From Micropterix aruncella (lineage: Eukaryota > Arthropoda > Insecta > Lepidoptera > Micropterigidae), in the NCBI GenBank assembly GCA_944548615.1, contig OX155971.1, positions 23,580,782 to 23,644,781 of the forward strand: 64,000 nucleotides of DNA, written 5' to 3'. Made by a program: the position numbers and the translations under genes. Shown one piece after another: positions 33,693-47,167 of the stretch. A model generated the notes under the pieces. The model worked only from the letters and a program-made list of their open reading frames with translations, searched no databases and was not told where the DNA came from. Within the stretch, counting starts at the first letter, position 1; each line of letters opens with the position of its first letter.

Positions 33693-34440
33693 TTAATCAG
33701 CATTTCTCATTGAATTACTATATTTTGGACCACGGAGATTAATTTTATTTAGTAAGACGGAACAGTTAATATTATTGGAGGTGATTTTTAGCAAAAAGGT
33801 TAAGTCCGCGGTTTCACGCCGCTCAATCAAGGGGAGGATATGAAATTTCTTGCATAAATTTAAATAGTTAGATGAGCTGTATGAGATTTTCAGAGGGAAG
33901 CAGAGATATTTCACGATCTTCATTTGAATGCGCTCGGTTCTATTTATATATGTATCATAACAAGGATTCCATACCTGAGATGCATATTCCAAGATGCTTC
34001 TGACAAAAGTGCAGTAAAGGATTTTGAAAGTTTTAGCACGGTGAAAGCAAGCTGCACTCCTCATGACAAAACCGAAAGCTTTGTAAGCTTTAGAAACAAT
34101 AGATTGAACGTGATTATCGAACAGTAGATGAGAATCATGAATGACACCAAGATCTTTAACCACGCTGCATCTCTGCAAGGTCTGAAACTTTAATGAGTAT
34201 GAGGATAAAGTTAACAGTTTTTTACGGGTGTAGGTGACAACGGTGCACTTGGATGGATTGAGGTCAATTTTATTAGAGAGACAGTAACTGTCCAATCTTG
34301 AAAGGTCCGCCTGAAGGTCGGAGACATCACCGAGCGATTTAATTATTTTTAAAATCTTCATGTCATCAGCAAAACATAGTAAGTGACTATTTAGAAAAAC
34401 AGCTAGCTATATCATTGATGAAAATTGAGAAAAGCAGTTA
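33693..34440 (-). pseudogene. Non-LTR retrotransposon, from catalytic FADD to C-terminus
   Basis: The minus strand begins at about 34440 with FINDIASCF, then (after a one-base shift) HLLCFADDMKIL, the reverse transcriptase active site. It continues as an open 222-codon frame: LDSYCLSNKIDLNPSKCTVV, VVKDLGVIHDSHLLFDNHV and FVRSILEYASQVWNPCYDTY. This is the thumb and C-terminal part of a Jockey/CR1-type LINE. It stops at 33693. The 5' part, including the endonuclease, is missing, as in most dead-on-arrival LINE copies. Confidence 0.9.
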
Positions 34441-35080
34441 TAAATATCTATTAATAATAAAATTCTTATATATTGCTATTATATTATATATTTTTTAAGA
34501 TACGGCTGCTCTTGGACCATCAAACATTACTAAACTACTGGCAGTAAAATTCACATAAGCCTGTACCTTTTTTCTAATTAGTTAGGCACTCTATTATTTC
34601 CTACTCCACTCCACTACAAGTTTTATTCAATAGTTAGTACTCTATAGATCATTAATTATGTACGTTATGGAAAAATAAATAAATGAAAATAAATAGTATG
34701 GAGATAACCTTCCTATTCTCTTTTTACTATGGTGAGAAGGTTAACCCTCGTAAGTGGTGATAAATTATGAAGCGAAAATTTTCTCGCATCAGTTTAATTT
34801 TCTCTATCGACACGTATTTTTCTAACGACCATTGTTGTTAAACTATACACTTTTATTTCTTCTGTAAAAGATGTTCAGTCAATAAAGCAACGTTCACTTG
34901 ATAGTATGACTTATGGTTTTTAGTTTATTCTGAAGTACTAGATTCCTGATCAGTTCAGTGTGCTCTAGTGTCTGACGGTTTAATATGATTCAGTTCTTTG
35001 TATGAAATAAATACAACAAACATAAAAATAACAATCTATCTAACCATTGTGAGGAAACCACGGGCCTCTCTTTGTGTGAA
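34441..35080. other. Gene-free AT-rich stretch
   Basis: No structure recognised. Confidence 0.45.
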
Positions 35081-35465
35081 AAAAAATGTCGCCGAATTCG
35101 TCCCTCTTAAACTGGGTAATCCGTCAAAGTCATTATTTAAACTTCGCGGTCCTGTTGACGGCCGCGAACCCCCTAAGTAAGTCAAAGTGTCCCGCCGACC
35201 CGAGATACAGGGGCCGCTTTTTGTGTCGCGCTATCGGGGAGCGCGATTGGTGGTCAGCAACAGTGGCGGCCGCGAAACTCGGGCGGGGAAAAATCCTCAC
35301 GGACTATAAATCAGCCGAGCCGCCAGCCTCCATTTTGAAATCTCATTAAAGTGACAGCTGAGGAAAAATGGCCGACCTTATCACTCCGACCGCGTCTCTG
35401 GTTGCGCCGAAACGCGGGATGCGATGCAAGCGGCGTAATCGTCGACAATCGTACGTACTGTTAGG
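35081..35465. other. CpG-rich island-like stretch, no gene recognised
   Basis: GC-rich with many CG dinucleotides (GCGCTATCGGGGAGCGCGAT, GTGGCGGCCGCGAAACTCGG) in otherwise AT-rich DNA. Open frames of 60-87 codons carry no motif. It could be a promoter-like or foreign segment. Confidence 0.4.
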
Positions 35466-35471
35466 GTAGAC

Positions 35472-35763
35472 TGGCAAATAGAGTTGTCAACTATAACGGG
35501 CGAACCCGTCACCTCAGGAATTTTTAACGATTAGTCGTTCTATCTCCCGTGAAGTGAACGCAGAAGACTTGGACAAAACAGTCCACCGTCAAGCTCCGCC
35601 AGATACCCGTAAGAGGCCAACGCCTTATCCGCCAGATAACCAGCTATGTTACCCAGCGGGCTTACACTCACGCTCTTACTTCCAATTGCGACCAGATTAC
35701 TCCGGTTACGAGTTCGAGGTCGCTTGCGCGGTCCTCTCTCTTACGAAGCGGTGAAACGGTGTG
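35472..35763 (+). repeat. Dispersed repeat 'element A', copy 4, truncated
   Basis: Same start as copy 1 (GGCAAATAGAGTTGTCAAC) but ends after GCGGTGAAACGGTGT, about halfway. An inner 15-bp segment after GATTACTCCGG is also missing. Confidence 0.75.
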
Positions 35764-36126
35764 TTCGTTTTTCAGAAGCGTCAGTAAAGAGACTTCTAGC
35801 CAATATTTAGCGGCATTCAGACCTGTATTTGCATTATGGAATGCTTCATTTCAGATGCGACCCTGGAACAGAAATACGTTGTCATTAGGATAGGTGATCA
35901 CTTCACCGTTTAGTAACTTATATCATATAAATAATTTATATAAATAAGGAACAACATTGATTCCAGGACATTGCCCTGAGATATGCCGTAAGTCATAATA
36001 GTGTTAGAATCGTTGCTATAGTTTTACATTGAGGTAATTTAACTTCTCTCTAAAATATAAATCAAACCATCGTCGTCCTGTGTCGTCTGCAACTTAGTTT
36101 CTAGATGATCATCCCACATTTCATCT
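35764..36126. other. Gene-free stretch
   Basis: Nothing recognised. Confidence 0.4.
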
Positions 36127-36134
36127 CCCTAGAT

Positions 36135-36326
36135 CAGTGGTTCCCAATTAGTTTTTCCTGCGTACTACTTCGAGAAAGACTTCAAACTCGTGTACCCCTT
36201 ATTGCCGGAATGATAGATAAAAAATGTTGATGACCGTGAAAATCAGATGTGACAAATGTGCACGTTTTTCTTTGCACAACTCAGAAACAACGTAGTCAAG
36301 AGACTACCACTAATTGGGAAACACTG
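36135..36326. mobile_element. hAT MITE, 8-bp duplication CCCTAGAT
   Basis: CAGTGGTTCCCAATTAG at the left and TTGGGAAACACTG at the right (inverse CAGTGTTTCCCAA), with CCCTAGAT at 36127-36134 and 36327-36334. Terminal CAG and 8-bp duplication are diagnostic of hAT. 192 bp, non-coding. Confidence 0.95.
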
Positions 36327-36423
36327 CCCTAGATATTATCAAATATAATGCTACTTTCCCCATTCTCGAATTTAGTGACCATTTATTTGCACTACGTGTA
36401 CGCGCCTGGTTTTGATCTACAGT

Positions 36424-36721
36424 CAAGGACGTATCCAGGGGGGGGGGGGGGGGGGGAGTTCCTCCCTCTCGTTTTTTTTTCGATTAAAAAATAGAGCCGA
36501 GAAAAATTGAGATTCAGGGAGAATCCGCGACTTATGTACCTAGTGTCAGACACTTATCCAGGAGGGGGTTGGGGATAGTTGAGATTTAAACCCAAAAAAC
36601 TCGGCGTATTTTCGTTTCATTGTACGGGCAAATTCAAGTTTAGTGGGGGCCACGCGCGTTGTTTCAATGAATTCCCCCCCCCCCCTCCCCCCACCGAAAC
36701 TGAAGTCTCGATACGTGCCTG
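36424..36721. mobile_element. hAT MITE, 8-bp duplication TCTACAGT, with G and C runs
   Basis: Left end CAAGGACGTATCCAGG followed by about 20 G. The right end, after 13 C, is the inverse of CAGGCACGTATCGAGAC. TCTACAGT occurs at 36416-36423 and 36722-36729. 298 bp. The complementary homopolymer runs sit just inside each terminus. Confidence 0.92.
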
Positions 36722-36729
36722 TCTACAGT

Positions 36730-38823
36730 GAGTGAATAGAGGACCCAACGGGAGCAAAGTTTCCTGGTGGGGAGGCATTGATGCAGGCTTTTATTTCAGG
36801 CTGGTAATTGAATATTGAGAGCCCTTTGGATTTTGAATCTTCAACCATTATTTTTCACAGTCTGGATGATTTTTGCTTGAACAGAAGTCGCAGGATATCT
36901 AATTTCAAGTCATCTATCAATCTTTTTTTCGCGTTCGAATCGGGAAAACCAACAGAAATCGGATAGGAGCAAGAAGCCCGGTGCTGTTACAAGTCTACAA
37001 TTTCGTCAATCAATCACACTTAGACCGCCTTTAAAATCATACGAAATCATTGTCAACTCCCACTAAATCAATCTCAAAGAAATTTTATAATTTATTATAA
37101 CTGAGCAAATATACTGGGTAATATTTATTGCAAACATTATACGTCTTAAATTTTATAGCACCGTGGACTTATTTTTAAAAACCAATTTTGATTAATAATT
37201 TTACGTGAAATTTATATTTATATAATAAAAGTTTATAAAATAAACCGTACCTTATTCCAACTTTATATATTTATTAAGCAAGAGTAATTGTTGCATTTAA
37301 AGGCAACATTAACGTGATTAGTTTTATTATAAGTTTTTTGTATGGAACATGGCAACCCTGCAACCCGAACACCATGCCAGCAACAGACTCAAGAAAAACA
37401 GTCCACTACTCTACAGTAATCACTCTACACACATTTTCAATTAAGAGGCCGTGGCGGCCAAAAGCTATATGAAACATAATTTTGTGGCCTGGTTGTGAGA
37501 ACACGAAAAATAATTTTAATACAATTATGCCAGATTTTAAAAACCCAGTCCTTAAGCTATCATTTCGCCAAAACGAAATTGGTAAATTATTTCCATATTA
37601 ATTGTAAATTATCTTTATTCTGTTACTGTTTTCCAAAAAAATAAAAACGAGCGAGATTTTTCTTCAGTTTATGAAAAACCTAGAGATGATTCTCAATATT
37701 AAACAATACTATTTACACCAGCGTATATGGTCTATTTGTATAGTACTAAGACAGTTTTTGGAACTTCCATACAAAAAATATAAGAAAAAGTGTTTGAAAT
37801 TACATAATTTCCAGAAATCTCATGGCCAAACATTATTTTAAATTTTTTATTAAAGATACTTTTGAGTGATATAAAAAATAACACAGTGATCTTAAGTTCT
37901 TTTATTATTGTAATGTAATTTTTACTTTATTTGATAATTTATTATAATATAATTGACAAGCCAAATCTACTATATTACACGACGCGCGAAGTCGAAATCG
38001 TCATTCGTAATTGGCCACTGCCAACGGTGGGACGTATTCCCTTGTCGCCGCGGTATACCTATACATGTATATATCGAAAGCGCGCGGGCGCGTGGCATTG
38101 CAAAAATACCTAAATTTTTGGTCGCGTCCACTCGGAAGGGAGCTTAAAGTTATTATCGTTTTTATCGTGTTGTTGATTTCTTATAAATCTTTAATTTTAG
38201 AATTTACAAAACATCTCAATGTAATGAAAATTCGTAAAAAAAAGTTAACATTCTTAAATTCGTTCCTAAATAAAATCGTACGAAAAAAGATATTTCAAAC
38301 CAATGTAGGTACGATAACATGAAATTATCGTCTAATCACATCACTGAAGCCTCTTCGCTTTCGAATAGCGAACCCTCGCCCGACCCAGCCCGTGAAATAA
38401 TCCACATTCCTCGGCGGCCACGTGTATTTCGCCCCAGAGTCCGTATTTTTTTTGTTTTATTTCCGGGAAGATTTGGATTTCTCCAGCAGCGGAATCGCGG
38501 ACCTAGCGAATACGATACACATTTAAAATTATTTCGATATATCTTCGTTCCAGCTTTAGCAAAGTATCTTTGTTCAGACTTTGAAATTATCCGTTGCGCC
38601 TTTTTTTTTGTAGTAGTCTTTATTTATAAAAAAGATACAAATTACATGTCACAGTTCTCCACTAAGGCTAGTGCCTTTCAATGGGTAACTAACAATAATG
38701 TGTTTATATATGACTTATATTATCTGTTGCCTATTATACTTATATTATAACTTTTTACGTTAAGTAGATGTATTGACTTCCCAACCTAACCTAAACTAAC
38801 CTATATATCCTATAATAACTATA
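36730..38823. other. Gene-free stretch of about 2.1 kb
   Basis: AT-rich. Overlapping frames at 37931-38750 (60-143 codons) have no motif and shift composition midway. No host gene could be supported. Confidence 0.4.
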
Positions 38824-39155
38824 TAACGATCGAAGAAGAAGTACAAAAACGTCGACTACGATGGTTCGGCCATGTTTGCCGAATGAACGATAATCGCTTG
38901 CATCGTAAACTTCTTTGGCGAGACCTTCCGACAGAATGGAGAATTCAGCGATCGGCACCGAAGAAAACCTGGCTAAATAACATCAATTATCGGTTAGGGA
39001 TGCCCGAGACGTGGCAAAAAATCGTCAAGAATGGAAGCGAATCGTGAATGGAGTACGAGATCCAGCGGCACCGATAGCAGCGTATTGGCTGCGAGGGCGA
39101 CCCCCTCCCCAATCGCTGGCTACGGAATAAATAATAATAATAATAATAATAATAA
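38824..39155 (+). pseudogene. Non-LTR retrotransposon C-terminus with (AAT)n tail
   Basis: Plus frame IEEEVQKRRLRWFGHVCRMN then DNRLHRKLLWRDLPTEWR and KTWLNNINYRLGM is the C-terminal RWxGHVxRM tail of RTE-like LINE proteins. It is followed within 100 bases by a tail of about eight AAT/ATA units ending at 39155. The word AATAACTA occurs just before the fragment (about 38814) and just after the tail, a plausible target duplication. So this is a short 5'-truncated insertion. Confidence 0.85.
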
Positions 39156-40837
39156 TAACTACTTCAATATACACTTATAAATATTTACAGTAAATAAATG
39201 ATTTCCCACTAAATTAATATACCTACTTCCTAACCTAACCTATACTAATTATCTTGGTATACATTAAATATGTGTACTTACTTTGTTTATAATTACAATA
39301 ATAAATGATTATACGAATAAAATGATTTACACTAAATATCTATCTTTATGCCCTAACATAACCTAACTTATCTTAACTAGCTTGGTTTACCCTAATTATT
39401 GTACATAGTGATGTTAATGCTAATTTAGTCTAATAGAATTTTTACTTGTTATAGTAATGCCGATGCTTTTACATAATTATGCTAATTTATACTAATAGAG
39501 TTTTTAATTTCTCCGTTATAGTATTTATATTATATAATATTAAAATTATTTTAATTAGCTCGCCTGGGTAAGTCATTATTTAGGTTGCTTAGTAATATAA
39601 GTTTCAATGTTTTCTTTAGTAAGTATTTGCTGATTGAGTAACCTAGAAAAGTGATTGATTAATTTTGGATCAATGAATTCAAGAGTTCTATCGCCGTAAT
39701 AATTGTTTTGCTTGTTATATTTCAACCTTGCGTTGCGCCTTTAATTAATAATGAATGTGAAGATAATAATTAAATTAATTATGTGTTTTTATTTTTGCTT
39801 TCCCGTCCCAATAACCGAACAGGAGGGAAAGTATTGTGAACGCGCAAAAAAATATCTTGAGGTGAAGTCGGAATAAATACCTATTTTGAGCCTCCTTGGG
39901 ACGATTGAGACCATTTCCAGGTTGATGTTTGACTGTGTGTCTGTAAACGTGTGTGTGTGTGTGTATCTTCCTCCACGATAGTGCCCAAACACTTAATTAA
40001 CACTTCAGGCCTCCGCCCCTCAGCCGATTGACAAGTTGATGTCCCAAAAAATTTTAGCAAAAATTAGTAAAAAAAATGAATTATGACATTGTCTCGCCTA
40101 AACATTTAATTACTGCTAAACCACTGTACCCATAATTAAAATAAAACATATTAACATAATAAAACATAATAAAATAAAACAAATTAATTAAAAAAAAAAT
40201 TAGAACGGGGCCGTCACGCTGAATCGTGTTGTGGCCGATATCGGCCGATTGGGGCTCTAGGGGTTAAACTGATATTTTTATACGGGCATTATTTGTTTAT
40301 GGCAAGAGTGCAAACGATTGTGATCGAAATCGGTTCACAAGGGGGCTCACTACTCATACTTCGAAATATTTGACTTAGGGACTTAAAATTGGTAAACAGA
40401 TGCCTTATTAGGCTAAAATCACATTGTGAAATTTTGGTTAAAATATCTCATACGCAAGCTGCAGTGATAATATTTAATTTCCGCTATATATTTCCATCAA
40501 TTATTAACGCTGATCTCATCTAGGCTAGCCGAGAAATGAACTGCTCGGCCTGAGGTGTTCCAATAACACCCAACCGGGCTCGGACGCCGGCCGAGAGAGG
40601 TAAATTTTATTTGTGAAATTAATATTCAGATTAAATCAGTCCTTGGCTACTTGCCGGGAAAATCTTGGGGTGAACACAAACGATTTTTTATTTAATTATT
40701 TAGGTAAAGTAGCAATATGAACTTATAATTAGTTACAGAATTCTTCATAAATATGTTCTTACACCGAATATATCTTACGTGTTATAGTGTTATTAATTAG
40801 ATTATATAATACTACCTTATACTATTAATATATATGA
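39156..40837. other. Gene-free stretch with a (TG)n microsatellite
   Basis: AT-rich with repeated CCTAACCTAACCTATACTAA-like words around 38790-39380 and (TG)n at 39949-39963. No coding signal. Confidence 0.45.
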
Positions 40838-41745
40838 CTAGCTAACACGTGCCCACTTCGTTGGGCGCTAAACATTTTTACTTGTGATGAAATTATGAGT
40901 GTGGTTTGGTTAGTACTGACTGCTATGATTTATTTCCTGACTGCCAAAAGGAGGGTTATATTTTTACTTCATATGTATGTATGTATTTGCATGCCAATTT
41001 GGCTATATTACCGGGTTTCAAATGAGTGAATGAATTGATTATGATTGAATAAATTTATTTTAATTATAAACAATTTTAATGTTTATTTTAATTGCTGAAA
41101 ACTTCTCTGTATACTATATTAGATGTAATGTTATTATTTGGTACTAAAATATATTGTCTTTCAGGAGTTTCAACCCGAGATACGGTCGCGGTTCCATACC
41201 TATGTCGTATTATCTCTTTAACTATTTATGCAGTAAAAGGGAAAAGTCTTTTGTTTTAAACACTTGAGACGATAAATTTACTTATTTTGATAAGAATTCA
41301 TAATTGTTGATAATATGACCAATAAACATGTCATAACGATTTAAATTATTTTTTAAGATAAAAAACTACTTTGTGTGACTTAAATATAAAATTTAGACAT
41401 ATGCTGTCGCTGACTTTTTTGTAAGCATTACGAAGCTTTACTCTAGAATTCTACTCTAGAATGCTTTACTCTAGACAACTTTTCTCTAGAATTCAATCAT
41501 ATATCTCTCATAGTTAAAGCAGCCGTTCGTAAGAAACGTTTTCATTCCACCTTTTTTCCCCCGACTTACTTTGCAAATCCGACTACCACGAAAAGTCTTT
41601 TCATTTTTCGCATTAATATATAGCCTATGACACTCACAAATAACGTGGCTTTCTATTGGTAAAAGAATTTCGGAAAAATCGGTCCAGTAGATCCAGAGAT
41701 TACTCCCTTCAACCTCATAAACTCACAAACTTTACCTCTTCATAA

Positions 41746-42315
41746 TCTATATATAAAACAAAGTCGGGTTTGTTTGAACACTTATAACTCGAAAACGGCT
41801 AAACCGATTTTCATGGTTTTTGGTTTGTTGTCTCCGCCCCGAATAGCAGAATAACCATTAAAAACAAAAATTAGAAAATTGACTAAAAATTAAAATAAAA
41901 TAAAAAACATTTTCCCATACAAAATGTAAATCCGTGTTTTTCTCATGGTCACTTGTACGTGGCATGTTCACGTGTCGGCAAATCATCCGCTTTATTTGTT
42001 CTTGCGCCTGATAAAAAAAACAAAAAATGTCGTATATCACAAGGTGCTTCAATGAAGAGAATTAAACCAAGTGCATCCCATGCTGAACAATATGTAAATA
42101 GTTCATTTCAATCATGTCTTACTGACACGCGATTGATATACTTAATTTTTGTACTTTTATATTTCTTTTGTGTTATTATCTTAATAAAGTAGTGAACTTA
42201 ATATTTATTCTGTATTCATTGTATTACTTTCATAAAATCATAAATTAAGTTCAGCTAATCTGTAACACGATATTCATTGACTGTTAGGCGGTACGAAGTT
42301 CGCCGGGTCGGCTAG
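41746..42315 (+). mobile_element. Nested Helitron carrying a helicase C-terminal scrap
   Basis: Starts TCTATATATAAAACAAAG and ends with a GGCG...CGCC hairpin followed by GGGTCGGCTAG. It sits exactly between the A of CATAA (41745) and the T of TATTAGCATAGA (42316). When it is excised in thought the two sides join to the 5' end seen in other copies of the outer element. 570 bp. Confidence 0.92.
41947..42110 (+). pseudogene. Helitron Rep/helicase C-terminal remnant
   Basis: The frame reads YVACSRVGKSSALFVLAPD, the last conserved motif of the Pif1-type SF1 helicase in Helitron Rep/Hel proteins, followed by degraded sequence. It shows that the nested element is a deletion derivative of an autonomous Helitron, joining about 200 bp of 5' end to the 3' end of the gene. 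Confidence 0.85.
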
Positions 42316-42399
42316 TATTAGCATAGATATAAGTAGTATTATTGTAACGTCCATGGCAAAGTATAAATACAAATGTATAATTATTTAGATACATGAATA

Positions 42400-42965
42400 G
42401 CGAAATAAAAATATTATTTTAATGGTATAAGAAAACAAAATGCTCCAAGAAAACAAATACTTCGGTTGAAATAAAACGCACTCCTTCCGCGTGGAATCAG
42501 ACCATAGTCCTCCCGACGTTTGTAGATGGCAAATGTAACTTTGCCCCAACGACGGGAAAACCCATCGTCCAGTACTATACAGCAAAGATTCGTCCTCCCC
42601 CAACAAAAAATGTCAAGACGCGAAGTCGAAGTGTTTATATTCAAACATACATAGTACAACCGAATAAATAGTTGCAGTTGGCAGTTGTCGCTGCTAATAC
42701 AAGAACAGATTGCACTGCCGATTTGAAACTAATTTTGTTATGCTCTCTGAATGTATTATTAAACGAACGTGGAAATCGATAAAGAGTGTGTAAGTAGAAG
42801 GTTGTCTCGGAACACGAATAGCTGCATAGAACGGGTCTTATGCTGAGTCACCTTCAGAGCGTCGATTAAAACTAGGTATGGGCTATCCAGGGACCCAATG
42901 ACGATGTCTTGTAGCACAGTCATGTCCGAAGTAGTTCGTCGGTCCTCAAGCGTCGGTCCTACGCT
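42400..42965 (-). pseudogene. Non-LTR retrotransposon C-terminal tail and 3' UTR
   Basis: The minus strand from about 42960 (GAGGACCGACGAACTACTTC, GACATGACTGTGCTACAAGA) corresponds to the plus strand at 63565-63890, whose frame is a LINE C-terminus. Here the frame is broken. The distal part (42400-42690) would be its 3' UTR, and an 81-codon minus frame within it has no motif. Confidence 0.7.
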
Positions 42966-42982
42966 GAATTGAATAGGCTGAA

Positions 42983-43039
42983 TTTAATTGAATAGGCTGC
43001 AGCACTTCAGAAATTGAAGTGCAGCCTATTGAATTCAAA
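42983..43039. other. Imperfect 24-bp hairpin
   Basis: AATTGAATAGGCTGCAGCAC plus TTCA pairs with TGAAGTGCAGCCTATTGAAT, with one 3-base bulge and a 5-base loop. A further direct copy of GAATTGAATAGGCTGA lies at 42965. Confidence 0.75.
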
Positions 43040-43045
43040 GAAACT

Positions 43046-45490
43046 CTTAAAAAAATACACATTAAAACCTATCTACCGATTCGAACATACGCAATTCACT
43101 GTATTAGATAAGGCTAGAAAATGTAAAAGTGGAGAATACAATAATTATTCTATTGCAAAACAAAATTAAAGGTCGTACCAAGAAACGTATTGTATATTAT
43201 ATTACGATAAGATTTATATTGCCGTTACTCATTGATTGAACATGGTTGGGCTAGGACTCCATTCTCCTCCAATAATTTTCAATTTCAGAGGCCGCTATTT
43301 TGCTCACTGAAAAGTGACAGCTAAGCACCGCCATAATACACACTAATATAACCTATCGCCGCGCTATGAAATAAACATTAGAGTCAGGTAAATTTATTCA
43401 TTACAATTTTGCCGGGACTTTAAGTTGGCGCCCGAATGAAATGGAAATACTCGAGAGGCCTTGACCGAATATTTTCATTCCCTTTGATAATGGTACATAA
43501 AAAAAGTCTTTGAATTTTAACCAAAGACGTTACTTTCAGCATAATTTCTCTTCGGAAATTACCAAATTAAGGCAATTTTACCCACTGTCCGTATTTTTCT
43601 TCTTTTACCGACTGCCCCCGTATTGTCCTAAAATAATACCCTCGCAAAACTTTCCCGATAAAAATCGAAACTCAGAAGAACCGCATTAAAATAGGCAGAT
43701 CATTTTTATTCTTTTAGATATACTATACAATTATTTGCAAAAAAATACATAAATAAGCGATTTAAAATTTATCACAATGACGTAAATTTTAAAGGACTGA
43801 ACAGCGTCTCGTAGCGGGATCGTTACCCTTAATCGCGATTCATAGACTCACCTAAGAACGATTAAGTAGTGATTAGTAATGAATGGAAATAAAATGCATA
43901 TTAAATAAAGCCGTGCACACATCCAGGCAAAAATCGTTACCCCTGTACATATTAAAGCATTGTAATAACGGTAGAGGATAACGATCGGGTTTCGTGACGA
44001 TGTTAAGTCGTTTATAATCGCTGCATTTTGTTCATATAGTTTGTTGTGGCACGAGTATGTTATATAAGGTACCCTCAGATATATGACATGTCAGGGATAT
44101 AAACCGTTGGTATAGGTCAGGTAAAAGGACATAACTATTTTTGGGATAATTGGTGTAAGCCGTGTGAATGTTGTGTACGTTAACTGTAGGATAAGGGTTC
44201 GAGGACCTTATATTTCAGCAGTTTAGAGTACATCAGAAGCTGATGGTATTTATTTTGTCGAGGTAGGTCATCGTATGCCTATAGTCCTACACTGTGAGCT
44301 TCCTCGTTAACCTATTTTATTAAACTTGGGTGGAATAGCGAAAAGGTGCAGCAGATTCAAGCTGGCTCTCAATGGTGTACGCATCGCCTTCTCATTATTG
44401 ATAGGCAAGGAAACAACTTGTCCGTTCATTCCTTAACGTGTCCGGGCGAGGTTGAGACACGTCTCTCCAAAAATATGTAGTCTAGATGGCCTTATCGTTT
44501 GCCTCTTGTACGTCCTGGTGTGTGATAGGGGTCGACAGCGGGCAGGATCGGAGGTGGTCTTCATCCTCCAACGATCACACCCACCCTCAGTCTGTTTAGA
44601 CTAAGCCAGGTGGTATAGGGGAGATGGGATCCGGGTGTTATCTCTTCCTTTACGTTATCGACAAGTGAAAACAAGTTGGTAACACTTTCGTAATCGTAAA
44701 TCCGTTCGTCTTCGAATTGTCGCTAACATCGGAACGACTATTTTCTATTGGAATATTCAAAATTGCAGTTCGGAATATTTAAAATTATGTATTTGTTTCA
44801 CCAGAATTCGTAATCGCGTTACCTGTGAATAATATTTAATCGAATGATTGGATGTTTGGATGTTGTGTATTTCCAATTTGCTACAAGGACTTGAAGGATT
44901 TAACCTGAAATAAATATCTGAAATGGGCGGACCAGCGAAGAAATAGGCGTTTGTCACTGATTTAGAATTTGACCAATAAAAATCCGACGTTAATGAAGCG
45001 TCAGGTACAGATTCTATGCGTGTATGCGCCGGCGAGCGGCCGGACATTAAACGTTCAATCGCAGCGCTGTCACAGTAAAACTGTCTTTCGACAGTGGCGG
45101 TATTTGGGATTGAATGGTAAAGCATATTTAGCGTAACTCTCAGAGAGCACTCACGTTTTATATTGTAAAATTATTTTGGGGCCTAAATTTAAAATGGGGC
45201 GAAGCGCGACGCTAAGGAATTAATCAGTACATATAATTAAATTAAAATAAAACACAACGCCTACATTGTAGGAGTAATCGCGCCAGAATGTTTTCGAAAT
45301 CAGATTAAAGGCCGAATGTCCAAGGCAATGATCAACTTTTTTGACTCTAAATTATAAATAATTAGTTCCTTATATAGGGATTCGCTTAGCAACTTTTAAA
45401 AATTAGTGATTATATTTTGAAAAAAGTGCATGAAATGAAAGTTCATCAGATATGGTCGTTTACAGGTAAAATGTCACTCTAATGCGCAAT
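43046..45490. other. Gene-free stretch of about 2.4 kb
   Basis: No mobile-element signature recognised. A 122-codon minus frame at 45125-44757 has ordinary amino acid composition but no motif and no visible splice or promoter context. This is one of the few parts of the window that might be unique host DNA. Confidence 0.4.
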
Positions 45491-45496
45491 CAAACT

Positions 45497-47167
<1,671 letters not shown>

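Larger units (their letters stand above)
40838..42327 (-). mobile_element. Helitron (minus strand), interrupted by a second Helitron
   Basis: On the minus strand it begins TCTATGCTAATA at 42327 and ends GCCCAACGAAGTGGGC hairpin, 10 bases, then CTAG at 40838, next to a T in the host strand. These are Helitron hallmarks: 5' TC, a 3' subterminal hairpin, CTRR end and A|T site. Removing the inserted 570 bp leaves about 920 bp. Related 5' ends are at 54416 and 54892 on the plus strand (TCTATACTAATATTATAAAG). Non-coding. Confidence 0.88.

Noticed and set aside
37931..38750. Overlapping plus frames up to 143 codons
   Set aside because: Three mutually overlapping frames with changing composition and no motif. 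Consistent with chance.
44757..45125. 122-codon minus frame in otherwise unique DNA
   Set aside because: No motif, promoter, splice or conservation evidence. Kept only as a remark in the gene-free stretch.
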